In this document: piece by piece, positions 1-8,700 of the stretch
Layout of the letters: each line of letters begins with the position of its first letter
Numbering within the stretch: the stretch's first letter is position 1
DNA from: Brachionus koreanus
Lineage: Eukaryota; Rotifera; Eurotatoria; Ploima; Brachionidae
Direction: 5' to 3'
NCBI GenBank assembly: GCA_016987375.1
Contig: PJRA01000443.1
Coordinates: 1,084,584 to 1,100,579 of the forward strand
Length of the DNA stretch: 15,996 nt
The notes under the pieces: model-generated
The model's database searches: none
What the model saw: only the letters and a program-made list of their open reading frames with translations
What the model was told of the DNA's origin: nothing
Translations under genes and position numbers: made by a program

Positions 1-235
1 AAAAATTTAAAAAATATGATTAAATTTATTGAATAAAAAACAAATAAAGGAAGTTACAGAAGGGGTTCAAAAGACCCATCCGGTTTTTGAGTGTTAAACA
101 GAGTTTTGGATTAAATAAATTTTGACTTGTGGTGAACAGATTGTTGTTGAACAGTTTTTAAATTGTGGTGAACTAATAAATCAAATAAAAAGTCTTTTAA
201 CTTGATTTGAAATTTTTTTTATTACTTTATTGTTT

Positions 236-260
236 TAATTAAATTAAATTAAATTAAATT
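236..260. repeat. (AAATT)n microsatellite
   Basis: The pentamer AAATT is repeated about four to five times without interruption. It is a simple-sequence repeat with no evident gene association. Confidence 0.8.
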
Positions 261-1573
261 TGAAATCATTTATTTATGAAATATAAATTTAAAAGATAAG
301 CCTGTTTTTTTTTCATTTGAATTTAAAGGAAAAGAAAATTTTTATTAATTAAATTTTAGTTTATAACTTGTCATATTATTAGTTGATGTTTTGAATAATT
401 TATCTACCTTTATTCTCTTTGGAAATCTAGTCACGTACTGGATTCAATATTTAAGCAACTCAATTTTATTGTTATATATTATCCTTATTCTTTATTCATT
501 ATTCTTTATCTTTATTTAATAAAGTAATAGTTATAACTAGTCTTTCTATTTACTCCCTAATAAATTACAAAATTGTATCGTTTTTTAAGAATAAAAATTA
601 TAAAATTAAACTATTTGACTTGTACTTGGTTTGAGACTCGTTACTTTTAAACAACTCTGAAAAGAAAAAAAGAAAATAGGAAAAAACCCAATGGAAAAAA
701 TAACGATGAAAACAAATGAAACACCGATTGAAAGTCGGAACCTGGAATTTAACAATCATGCCCGAAGCATCAAGATGTGCTCAACTAGCAAACGTGTATT
801 TTTTATCTAAAAATCTATAAATTATTTGCAAACTATCATGCTACATGAGCCACGCTACTAATACATTAAAATTTGATTCTAATAAATTTGCAAGGCTTTA
901 TTAGAATATTTTTGATGACACAACTATGCTTGTTACACTATTTTGCATTTAAACAACCAATTTTTGATATTTAGAAAAAAAATTTTTCAGATTTTTCAAT
1001 TTTTCTGTTTTATGGAGAGAAATTTCACATAACCGTCTACATGTTGTAGTTCTCTAAATAACTATGTACAACACCGACCCCAGTCAACTTAATTGTCTAT
1101 TGTTTCACAGTGCAATACTATGATCTCATGTAAAATATTAGACAAGTGCTCTGATTATTTTTTGTTATTTTTTATATAAAAAATCATGAAGAACTTATAA
1201 TTTAACACTTTTTATTTTTGTTATTTTCTTTATTATTTGTTTATGCTAGAAGCGGCAACTTATTAATAAAGTTATTACTTAAATATATTATTCTTTATTA
1301 CTTGTGTTATAAGCACGAGCCACCAGATCATAATAGATCCGAATAGAGACATAAAATAAAGGTTTACAATATGTATATAGCTAAAAATCAAAGTTTGCTA
1401 ATGATGTGCAAAGTCTCTACAAAATGCACAATAGCCAAATTTGTCCAAATTAAAACTATGCTTAGTTTGCAAAGTTTTACCAGATTATGAGCATTAAGTC
1501 CTAGGCATTAAGAAATTAAAATTTGATTAAGTAAATTTAAAAAAAAATAAAAAGTGAAAAATTAGAACTTTTT

Positions 1574-1579
1574 TTTATT
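1574..1579 (-). promoter_or_regulatory. probable poly(A) signal of the PIG-F gene
   Basis: The plus strand reads TTTATT, so the minus strand has the canonical AATAAA. It lies 56 nt past the stop codon of the PIG-F reading frame. In DNA this AT-rich the hexamer is common, so spacing is the only support. Confidence 0.4.
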
Positions 1580-1634
1580 ATCAGCTATATTTTCTATTTA
1601 AAATAAAAATTAAAAAAAATATTATAAAATGATT

Positions 1635-2087
1635 TTATGAATCCCGTTTAACTTTGTCTTTTAGTGTTGATGAATTGATTAATAAGACAATAAGAATACC
1701 AATAATTGCTCCTATAAGACAAGAAATGGGCCATTTTTGCCACCATCTATCCCAATCCAATGGTATGACTAGTGCACCGAACCAAGCCCCAATAATTGAA
1801 CCATAACTAATTCGAACTAATTTTTGTTCTAGTTTGCTTTCGCATTCCTGATGAATAAGTAGTTTCTCGATTAGTTTTATTGGATTGCTATGCTTCACTA
1901 ATAAAAATATAGGCATTACACTAACAAAACTCATAAATGTACTAAATATTAATGTTTCCAAAAAGTCTTCTATTAGATAAGCACCAAAGCTGACAGCTAC
2001 AAAATAAATCAATATTGTTGTCACAATAAATTCGCTAAGTAAAATAATGATATTTGACAAATTATTTCTTGAACCATTATCATACAT
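1635..2087 (-). CDS. PIG-F/Gpi11-like GPI-anchor biosynthesis membrane protein (possibly lacking its first exon)
   Basis: PIG-F is an ER multi-span protein that partners the ethanolamine-phosphate transferases PIG-O and PIG-G, which add phosphoethanolamine to the mannoses of the GPI precursor. The 150-residue frame has four hydrophobic segments (about 12-35, 44-65, 93-110, 118-138). Its recognition signature is GAWFGA-x-x-IPLDWDR at 100-114 followed by W-x-K-WPISC to residue 123, the hallmark of the Pfam PIG-F family. Human PIG-F is about 219 residues with six helices, so roughly the first two helices are missing. The ATG at 2087 is preceded two codons upstream by an in-frame TAA, so any N-terminal part must lie in another exon. 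TTTAAAG just before the ATG could serve as an acceptor. I found no convincing upstream exon. The family call is firm; the start is not. Confidence 0.82.
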   Translation of the reverse strand: MYDNGSRNNLSNIIILLSEFIVTTILIYFVAVSFGAYLIEDFLETLIFSTFMSFVSVMPIFLLVKHSNPIKLIEKLLIHQECESKLEQKLVRISYGSIIGAWFGALVIPLDWDRWWQKWPISCLIGAIIGILIVLLINSSTLKDKVKRDS

Positions 2088-2944
2088 CCTTTAAATAAAG
2101 TATTTCTTAATTTTCAAGTAAAATAATTGATATTTTTTTTCAAGTATAACCTTATCTCATAATTTATATATAGAATTTTTTTATCGGATAAACTTCTATT
2201 CTAAAATTGTATACAATTTTTTCAATTAAAATGTCTTTATAATTATTTGGCATTTTCAGATTAAAAAGAAAAATTTTTCTAGTCGATTAGTATTTAAAAA
2301 AAAAACAATAACAATTAGGTAGTCTGAAATGAATTATTAAATGTGAATAAATTTGATTAAAATCTCATAAAATTAAAATAATTAGAAATCTATACTCGTG
2401 CTAAAATTTTTAATATTTTTTTTCGATTTCAAAAATTAATATTAAAAGTGAATTACAAGTGAAAATGACTTTATAATTGTTAAAATAATTCTGCTTTATT
2501 TCGTTAACACATTCGAGATTAATTTTAAAATAATTAAGATTTAAAAAAAATATATAAAAGAATAATTGATTGAATAAAAATTGACTGTGAAATAAATAAG
2601 AGCTATATCTGATCATTCAAATACATAAGTTACAAGTCAGATAATATTTTAAATTATTTACAGAGTCTTGGATGATTTACTTGTGCACTAAACAAAGTTA
2701 TTAACATTCAAAAATAAACTTTTAAAAGGACTAAATTGATCAAAAATAAAATAAAATTTTTAAATTTTCTTTAATAACTTAATATACTAAACTATCTAGT
2801 TAAGTGGATAGAAAACTAGTTAAATAAATTATAGAAGCTTTATATATGTATTTTTTTGAAAGTTAATTTAAAGTATAGTTTTTAGTTTAGTTAAATTATT
2901 ATTATTTTCAGTTAAGTTTTGTTTTTGTGTTTATGATTTAAATA
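2088..2944. other. AT-rich intergenic DNA between PIG-F and LINE
   Basis: No conserved coding sequence was found. A missing 5' exon of the minus-strand PIG-F gene would have to lie here. An open frame of 68 codons at 2410-2616 on the minus strand is hydrophobic and made almost entirely of F, N, I, L and Y, so it is probably chance. A perfect 18-bp palindrome, AAAATTGTATACAATTTT, sits at 2203-2220. Confidence 0.5.
2203..2220. repeat. perfect 18-bp palindrome
   Basis: AAAATTGTATACAATTTT is its own reverse complement. It lies about 120 bp upstream of the PIG-F start codon, in the likely 5' region of that gene. It could be a dimeric factor site or chance in AT-rich DNA. Confidence 0.5.
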
Positions 2945-2985
2945 AAGTTTCGTGATCAAGAATAGTCGTTTGTCTTATTTCCTGA

Positions 2986-4150
2986 TTAAGAGACACTTTA
3001 TCTAACAATGGACATCCAGTCATAGTTGTGTTCCTTGACTTCGCTAAAGCGTTTGATATAGTCTGTCACTCTTCCCTAAGAACAAAGATGATTGCACTTG
3101 GCTTTTGCATGAGTATAGTAAATTGGATTTGTGATTTTCTGGCACATAGGCGGCAGAGAGTTGTAATAGGTCAGCACAAGGCTGACTGGATCAACGTGAC
3201 TACTGGTGTTCCACAGGAAAGTGTTCTAGGTCTTGTGTTGTTCGTGATCTATATTAATGACTTACCTACAGTTGTCAGTCACCTTGTTAAGCTCTTTGCC
3301 GATGATAGCAAACTTATCGCTATCATTCGCAGTAACAGCGACACTCACGAAATGGTCTATGAGTTGGCGTATGCTATTCAATATTGATAAATGCAAATGG
3401 ATGGAGTTTACAAGATCTGGTAGAAGTCAATCGATAAATACCGAGCTGTATATGGGTGGCTCTTGTGATAGAAGACGTCTGTGCTTTGTTGAGGAAGAGA
3501 AAGACCTAGGTGTTACGCTTTCTCGTAACCTGAAATTCTCGACTCATATAAAAATTCAGACAAACAAAGCTACTGCAGTACTCGGTCAGTTAAGAAGAAC
3601 GTTCAAGTTCTGGACGACTGAGACCTTCAAGACTCTATACTGCGCATACGTAAGACCTCATCTCGAATATGCATCAGTTGTCTGGGCAAATCCCAGCAAG
3701 AAAGATATAAGCGCCATCGAGAAAGTTCAAAGAAGAGCTACAAAACTAGTACCAAGAATTAGAAATTGGACCTACGAATACCGACTTGCTGTCCTGTGCC
3801 TAAATACGCTCCAAGAGGGTCGTATAGAAGGCAACATGATCCAATTATTTAAACTCATCAAAGGAATAAATCAGATTAGTTGGACAGTACCTCCTGTGCC
3901 AAGTAACTCATTGTCTCAAACTGGGCCTGCTCAGGGAATCAGAGGGCACTTGAGAAGAATCTCCGGCCAATCCTCTAAACACAGCTTGCAAAGAATTAAC
4001 TTCTTTACAAACAGAGTCGTGAACGAATGGAATGGCCTACCCCGGGAAGTAATCGAAGTTTCTACAGTCAATCAATTCAAAAATAGATACAACCCATACA
4101 AGCACAATAAGAAGAAATCCTCTCAATCAAATAAAAGCAATAGCAGATAA
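2986..4150 (+). pseudogene. LINE reverse transcriptase, frameshifted
   Basis: Two overlapping frames together make one reverse transcriptase. The first (about 2986 to 3340) holds NNGHPV, FLDFAKAFD (motif A, catalytic Asp), GVPQESVLG (motif B, with E where G is usual), YINDLP and FADDSK (motif C, catalytic Asp pair). The second, one base over (about 3341 to 4150), resumes with WSMSW, FNIDKCKW (motif D), EKDLGVTLS, RPHLEYASVVW, KKDI-x-AIEKVQRRATKLV and FFTNRVVNEWN-x-LP. Homologues read these as one chain, so a small deletion of about ten bases near 3325-3345 broke the gene. There is no in-frame stop elsewhere in the second part, so the copy is fairly young. The lysine/serine-rich end stops at 4150. 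Confidence 0.88.
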
Positions 4151-4325
4151 ACTAGAATTAATGGTATTTAAATTATCCTGAATTTGTCATAGCCGTAACT
4201 CTCTCACACTTTGTTTATATTTGTCCTAATCATGTATCTTTACCAATACCGACTATGTCTTTGAAAATGAATCTAGTCTTCGTTGTATCTAGCTACCATA
4301 GCTGTTTTCCTAGTAAAACATATTC

Positions 4326-4364
4326 GCAAGCCTGCTTGCCGTAGCTTATTATTATTATTAATAA
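4326..4364 (+). repeat. LINE 3' terminal hairpin and (TTA)n tail
   Basis: GCAAGC and GCTTGC face each other across two bases (4326-4339), then TTATTATTATTATTA begins at 4346. A stem-loop next to a short tandem tail is the usual recognition structure for target-primed reverse transcription in several LINE clades. Confidence 0.6.
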
Positions 4365-4365
4365 A

Positions 4366-4660
4366 AAAAGTAAATTCAGCCAAAAAGTTTGCACTATTTT
4401 TGCCTATGATCTGACCGGTTGTTCTAAAAAAAATTGCCTAGATAAAATTGATAAAATTTACAGATGGATGTGTAAATGGTGGCTTAATGTTAGCATAACA
4501 AAAACCATTAGTATTTTATTTAACAGAAATTCTAAAAATATCAGTCATGAGCTAAAATTAAACTATGGAGGAAAAAAATCGAACCAAGAGGTACTTGTTC
4601 AAAGCACGTAGAACAAATAAAGACATCCAGGATGGAATATTGTCCGAGGCAAAGGTGAGA
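4366..4660 (+). pseudogene. second, unrelated LINE reverse-transcriptase relic
   Basis: Directly after the first LINE's tail an open frame runs to a stop at 4609-4611. It contains FAYD at 4399-4410 (the FADD motif C with its first Asp changed to Tyr, which would kill catalysis), then W-x-CKWWLNVSITKTISILFNRN, the motif D region of Jockey-like reverse transcriptases in which the Lys-Thr pair follows a short variable stretch. After a frame change, SKHVEQIK at about 4617-4640 matches the next conserved segment (F-x-KHI-x-x-I). The sequence differs clearly from the first LINE (FNIDKCKW at the same place), so it is another family. Only the middle of the polymerase remains. Confidence 0.72.
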
Positions 4661-5522
4661 CTTGAAATAGTTCTACTTTGAATGTTGCACCATCATTTAC
4701 AGAATTTGCTTTTTACTCTTTCAAGAAAAGTTTTAAAAATTTTTAACATTTTGTTCTGTTCTATTGTACTAAATTTCACAAAATTCAAGAAAAATAAAAT
4801 TGAAAAAAAAAACTTTTAAAAATTTTATTAAAATTTGTGTGTTGATTAATCTTCAAACCATTGGCGAGACTATTAGCGGCAGGATTCAATTGATATTAAT
4901 AAAAAAATTCAATGTTCATTTTTTAAATTGATTTTATTTTAATTTAAATTTTAAATTAATTTAATTAATTTTAAATAACAATAATAAAATTAAGAAGAAA
5001 AAAATTATTTTAGTTGAATAGATAATAAAGAAAAGAATAGAGGAGACAAAAAAGAAGAACACATGGAGACTAGTCAAGACGAGCCCGAGTGAAATGAATA
5101 CCTTTTTTAAATAAATTAAGCATTAAGACGTAAATTTCGTCTCATCCCGGCGTCTCCACCACATTTTATACACAAACACAATCAAATAAACTCAAAGCTT
5201 AAATTAGAATAATCCACCCTCTTTCCTTTTCGTCTCCTCCAACTATTTCCTAGTAAAAAGTAATAAAAAAAAAGTTTTCCGTTCTATAAAAATTTCATCA
5301 AAATGAAACAAAAATCAAATAAATCTCTAAATATTTCACAATTTCCTATTTGCTCATCAAAATTTCCATAATCCGGAACGAGTTCGTCCGAATCAACAAA
5401 AAAAAACAAAAAAATAGTCAAGAAAAATACTCAAAAAAAAATTAAAAAAATTTAAAAAAAAATGTCTCAATGATGAGAAAATAAATTAGTTTTTTTGTTT
5501 AAGTAAGCTAAACTTGTTAAAA

Positions 5523-5531
5523 TATAAATAA
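5523..5531 (-). promoter_or_regulatory. AU-rich element-like site (UUAUUUAUA) downstream of ZFP36 homologue
   Basis: On the minus strand this reads TTATTTATA, which fits the UUAUUUAWW nonamer bound by tandem CCCH fingers of the TIS11 family. It is 274 nt past the stop codon. Family members are known to repress their own mRNAs through such sites. It counts only if the 3' UTR extends past the nearer poly(A) hexamer at 5634, and in DNA this AT-rich chance occurrence is likely. Confidence 0.3.
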
Positions 5532-5633
5532 TACAAATAAATTAGTCGATAAACGATAAGGCAACCAATAGACACATGTCTATGCACACGTGCCTCTCGT
5601 TTTCACTCTTCAAAACAATTCTCAAATTTTTTT

Positions 5634-5639
5634 TTTATT
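5634..5639 (-). promoter_or_regulatory. possible poly(A) signal of ZFP36 homologue
   Basis: The minus strand reads AATAAA within an A-rich tract, 165 nt after the stop codon. This is a plausible cleavage signal, but the hexamer is frequent here. Confidence 0.3.
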
Positions 5640-5804
5640 TTTTTTTCTCACAAACAAAACAGAAAAACAAAAATTTCCCCACTAGAGAAATTTATAATTC
5701 CAAAAACAATTCATGTAATTTGATTCAATAAAAACAAAAAAAAAAAAAATAGTAAATAAGAAGAAAATATTTTAAACAAAAGTGGACTTATGTGTGTGGC
5801 AGAT

Positions 5805-6590
5805 TTACCAAATAATGTAATTTGTTTTGAGGGCCTGATTTTGAGCTTGAACTTGATTGGCAAGGCCGACTAGATTGAAAATGTTGCTATTGTCAAAAGG
5901 ACTTACGGTTGAGCTGGACGTGGATGAAAAAACACTTGAGGTCGAGGACACACTGGAGCGGGTGCGAACAGAGTCCGTTTTTGGCGAAAGGACTTGACGC
6001 GCGAAAAGCTCGTTGAGCGACGAGTTGCTCGAAGTGGTCGATGACGGCGAAGCGTTCAGCGACACGCTCGGCTTCGCATCGAACAAGTCGGGCACCATGT
6101 TCCTCTCTTCATGACAGTCGAAATTGTCCGCTCCGGAGTCAAGTTCGTTTTTAATGTTCAACAATAGCGAGCTGGTCAGCTGTACAGTGTCCAACTCGTG
6201 TTTTTTTCTGCTACTAACCGATGATAATCCGCTGGCCAGGTCCATGCTTTCACTCAGCTCGTGTATAAAGTGACATCGGGGTCCGTACGGACAAAAGCCT
6301 TTTGAGTGAAACGTCTTGCAAAAGTCGGTCTTGTACTTGGGGTGTCGTTTAACGTCTTTGAGTTCCTCGACCCCGTGCGCAAACTGACACTTGTCGCCGT
6401 ACTTGCACTGTCCGTTCTCGCTGTACTGTCGGCACAGCTCCGTCTTGTATCGGCTATAGCTAGTCTGTTTGGGCCCGCTTTGCACTGTGTTCAATTGGCC
6501 GCCGAACAGACTATTGCTCAGTATAGGATTTAACAGCATTTGATTTAATTTGAGAGTTTTGTCAAAATCAGCTAGCGACAATAGCGGCAT
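5805..6590 (-). CDS. ZFP36/TIS11-family tandem CCCH zinc-finger mRNA-decay protein
   Basis: Family members bind UUAUUUAUU in AU-rich 3' UTRs and recruit the CCR4-NOT deadenylase, so short-lived mRNAs are destroyed in the cytoplasm. Counting from the ATG at 6590 (261 residues), finger 1 has C53, C62, C68, H72 and finger 2 has C91, C100, C106, H110. Both are exact C-x8-C-x5-C-x3-H, spaced 18 residues, each led by the YKT-x-x-C motif that contacts RNA. The linker holds KRHPKYKTDFC. The N-terminus (LADFDKTLKLNQML) resembles the vertebrate ZFP36L1 start. After the fingers comes a Ser/Thr-rich tail with possible phosphosites (RTRSSVSS, two SP). I could not identify the usual C-terminal NOT1-binding motif. 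The frame is open four codons further to a GTG at 6602, but the ATG at 6590, with A at -3, is the credible start. No intron is needed and the gene is intact. Confidence 0.93.
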   Translation of the reverse strand: MPLLSLADFDKTLKLNQMLLNPILSNSLFGGQLNTVQSGPKQTSYSRYKTELCRQYSENGQCKYGDKCQFAHGVEELKDVKRHPKYKTDFCKTFHSKGFCPYGPRCHFIHELSESMDLASGLSSVSSRKKHELDTVQLTSSLLLNIKNELDSGADNFDCHEERNMVPDLFDAKPSVSLNASPSSTTSSNSSLNELFARQVLSPKTDSVRTRSSVSSTSSVFSSTSSSTVSPFDNSNIFNLVGLANQVQAQNQALKTNYIIW

Positions 6591-6602
6591 TGTGGATATC
6601 AC

Positions 6603-8179
6603 CGGTGTTGTTGTTTTTTTTTTTGTTTTATTGAAAAAAAAAATTTTTTTTTTTCTAAATTTAAGCTTAAAAGAGAAAATGAAATTTAGTCGTGTTCAAA
6701 CTTAAAAAGAGTACCAGTCTTATGTTAGAAGTTAAATGCGTGTTTAGCTCAGTGTACAGTTATTTTTAACAAAAAAATGAAAAACCAAAAAAAAAAGAAG
6801 AGAAAAGCGCATTGTATAGCTTAGTATGGTGTAACAGTTTTTAACAATTTTGGCTCGTGCGTGACTCAGCTTTCTCGATAATCTTCACCTCGTGATCGGA
6901 CCAGAAAAATTCATCCATCAATCACTAGGACTTGCTAGTCACCCTAAATGCGAAACATTTTCTCTGCACACATTGCTCAGTTTTTCATGTTTTCCATGCT
7001 TAATATTCTGTAATCCTAATTTTGAAATATTTGATTAATTTACACTGAGACTGACTTTGCATGCTCAAGCATTTCAATCACTTGGCGAACAAGTCTAGTT
7101 TCATTTTTTATTCTATTTGTAAATTTAATTTTTAAAATAAATTTTATTTTACATTTATAATAATAACAATTTTTCATTAAAAAAAAAAATTTACTTAGAC
7201 ATTCAGTTTAAAACAGCTGTGTAGAAGACCATTGTAATGTTTTCACTTCTTTGTTTCGTAATTTCGAACCACAAAGACAACTAGTATTTTTTTATTAAAT
7301 AACAATAAAAACTTTCAATAAAATAAAGAAGCATCTCATCTTTTTCAGATAGGATTCAAATAGATTGAGCCAAAAATATAGTACTAACCGCTTTGGCTAT
7401 TAAAGTCAAATTTTCACCAAAAAAAAATAAAATTTTTTTTTCCTAGTTTTAAATTTTATTAAAATCATGATTTATTTTCCGATAAAAAATGGCTTTTAGA
7501 AACGTTAATTTAATGTAATTAATTAAAAATTAATTAATTAAAAAAGAAGTTAATTATAGGAAAATTAAATTAATTAGTTGTAATTTTTTTGTGTCTTTGC
7601 GATCCTTGTATTTTTCTTAACTTTTAACAAAATCTTATTTTAACAAAAGTTGCAAGTACAAATTTATTTAAATTTTTTCTGACTTATTTTCTCATTTAAA
7701 TATTTTTTTAATAATATTAGCTAACATTGCCAGAATTGGCGTTAATTGAAACAAATAAATATGGTAATAAAATGAGGAAGCAGGATTTTCATATTTTGAA
7801 CAACTCTCAATTTCTTTTATTTTTAAAAAGTAAAATTTTATAGTTCGTTTTTATCAAAAATAAAGAAAAAGGGATCTAGCCTGTTATTCGACTATTTCAT
7901 GACTAATCTGTTGTGTCACCACAACTAATCACTTATTGTCTGACCAAATAAAGTACTTCGAACTTTTAGTTTGATTTGCAATGCTATTTGAATTTTTTTT
8001 TCAAATCTCTTTTCATATTCTTGAAGTAATTTTAATTTTAAATACGAATTTAAAAAAAATTATTCAATTTGAATTAAAAATCACCTAAATAAGTTCATCT
8101 AAAGAATTCACGTGTAAGCGTTTTTTAACGAAAATAGATCACTTGGAAAAATATTCACTGTGAGACATTTTAGGAAGAA
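6603..8179. other. AT-rich upstream region of ZFP36 homologue, no gene
   Basis: The first 300 bp should hold the 5' UTR and promoter of the minus-strand ZFP36 homologue. It has an AP-1-like site at 6862-6868 but no clear TATA box. Beyond that there are only A/T runs and weak palindromes such as the TTAATTAA clusters near 7515-7545. No conserved protein or RNA gene was recognised. Confidence 0.5.
6862..6868. promoter_or_regulatory. AP-1/TRE-like site upstream of ZFP36 homologue
   Basis: TGACTCA is the exact phorbol-ester response element bound by Fos/Jun. It lies 272 nt upstream of the ATG of the minus-strand ZFP36 homologue, in a locally GC-richer patch (6850-6900). TIS11 genes were found as phorbol-ester-induced immediate-early genes, so the site makes biological sense. 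A 7-mer can also occur by chance. Confidence 0.4.
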
Positions 8180-8238
8180 ATGATCTGGTCTAATACCGAA
8201 AAAATGACTAAATTACAACTAAACAAGCTAAAAAAGGC

Positions 8239-8501
8239 TTTTGATCACAAATTTTACTTTATTTTAGTTTTGTATTTAATTTTAAAAAAAGGATTTTGGT
8301 TCAATCTTTTCGAAGAAAAATCAAAGACATCTATCTTATGTATTTATGTTAATTTTTAAAATTAAAGCCAAATTTTTTCATCCTTTAGAAAAAATCTTGC
8401 AAAAAATTTCATTCTATGATTTTTACTTTTCAAGAATTTTCACCAAAAAAAATCCATTTCTTTTCTGCATGACTAGGTGTTAGTGACTTTAGATCAAAAC
8501 G
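8239..8501 (+). repeat. left 263-bp inverted arm
   Basis: It starts TTTTGATCACAAATTTTAC and ends TTTAGATCAAAACG. It is reverse complementary to 9740-10003 at above 99 percent by eye. Its first bases overlap the end of the first transposase piece (TTT GAT at 8240-8245). Confidence 0.92.
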
Positions 8502-8506
8502 TTTAT

Positions 8507-8700
8507 GGCAAAATGAAAATAATTTTACATTTTTACATTTTCATATTTTTAGATTTTTTGTGCAATTTTTCAGAAAATTAAAAAAACACTTCCTTCAAAT
8601 TATTTGGTAAACAAAAATAAAGTTAAAAAATTTCTTAAATATTGCACAAAAAATCTAAAAATATGAAAATGTAAAAATGTAAAATTATTTTCATTTTGCC
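8507..8700. repeat. perfect 60-bp inverted repeat with 74-nt loop
   Basis: 8507-8566 (GGCAAAATGAAAATAATTTT and on) is the exact reverse complement of 8641-8700, checked base by base. The similarity stops abruptly on both sides. A transcript would fold into a 60-bp uninterrupted hairpin. It could be a foldback MITE lying between the left arm and the resumed transposase frame, or a young inverted duplication. Confidence 0.93.

Larger units (their letters stand above)
1..1634. other. AT-rich intergenic DNA, no supported gene
   Basis: I read both strands and found no conserved protein or RNA gene. The stretch is dominated by A/T runs. It holds an (AAATT)n microsatellite at 236-260 and the 11-mer TTGTGGTGAAC twice (127-137 and 163-173), with a looser copy between them. 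A short reading frame at 691-810 has somewhat richer base composition and is discussed as a weak candidate in the findings. The last part, around 1574-1579, carries the probable poly(A) signal of the minus-strand gene that follows. Confidence 0.6.
2945..4364 (+). mobile_element. 5'-truncated non-LTR retrotransposon (LINE, CR1/Jockey-like)
   Basis: Only the 3' part of a LINE is present: the palm half of the reverse transcriptase, its C-terminal extension, a 3' UTR of about 200 bp and a tail. The 5' limit is uncertain. Similarity becomes clear at about 2986 and weak, frame-shifted similarity to the preceding K-N-x-S motif begins near 2945. The endonuclease and the fingers domain are absent, as expected from incomplete reverse transcription. 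The 3' end has a 6-bp hairpin (GCAAGC-CT-GCTTGC, 4326-4339) followed by a (TTA)n tail at 4346-4364, the short-repeat tail typical of CR1/L2-like LINEs rather than a poly(A) tail. No target-site duplication could be established. The element is dead. Confidence 0.85.
4661..5804. other. AT-rich 3' flank of the ZFP36-like gene
   Basis: No conserved gene was found. The right part should include the minus-strand 3' UTR of the ZFP36 homologue. It contains a minus-strand AATAAA at 5634-5639 (165 nt after the stop), an AU-rich nonamer-like site (5523-5531) and two adjacent short palindromes, ATAGACA-CA-TGTCTAT (5568-5583) and GCAC-AC-GTGC (5584-5593), the second holding an E-box CACGTG. A small hairpin AGACG-TAAATTT-CGTCT lies near 5127-5143. 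Confidence 0.5.

Noticed and set aside
734..760. tRNA T-arm-like hairpin (CCGA-TTGAAAG-TCGG)
   Set aside because: There is no B-box consensus (GGTTCGA), no acceptor stem and no anticodon arm in the surroundings.
2410..2616. 68-codon hydrophobic frame on the minus strand upstream of PIG-F
   Set aside because: It consists almost only of F, N, I, L, Y and K as expected from A/T-rich DNA, and shows no PIG-F motif. It could not be joined convincingly to the PIG-F frame.
5380..5396. CGGA-CGA-type stem considered as a histone-like or SL-type RNA hairpin
   Set aside because: It does not match the histone stem-loop consensus and has no spliced-leader features.
5802..5812. Donor-like G/GTAAAT at the stop of the ZFP36 homologue, suggesting an unseen last exon
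   Set aside because: No downstream exon with a recognisable C-terminal motif was found on the minus strand, so the stop is accepted as real.
6306..6533. 75-codon plus-strand frame
   Set aside because: It lies wholly antisense to the zinc-finger exon and is a shadow of that GC-richer coding sequence.
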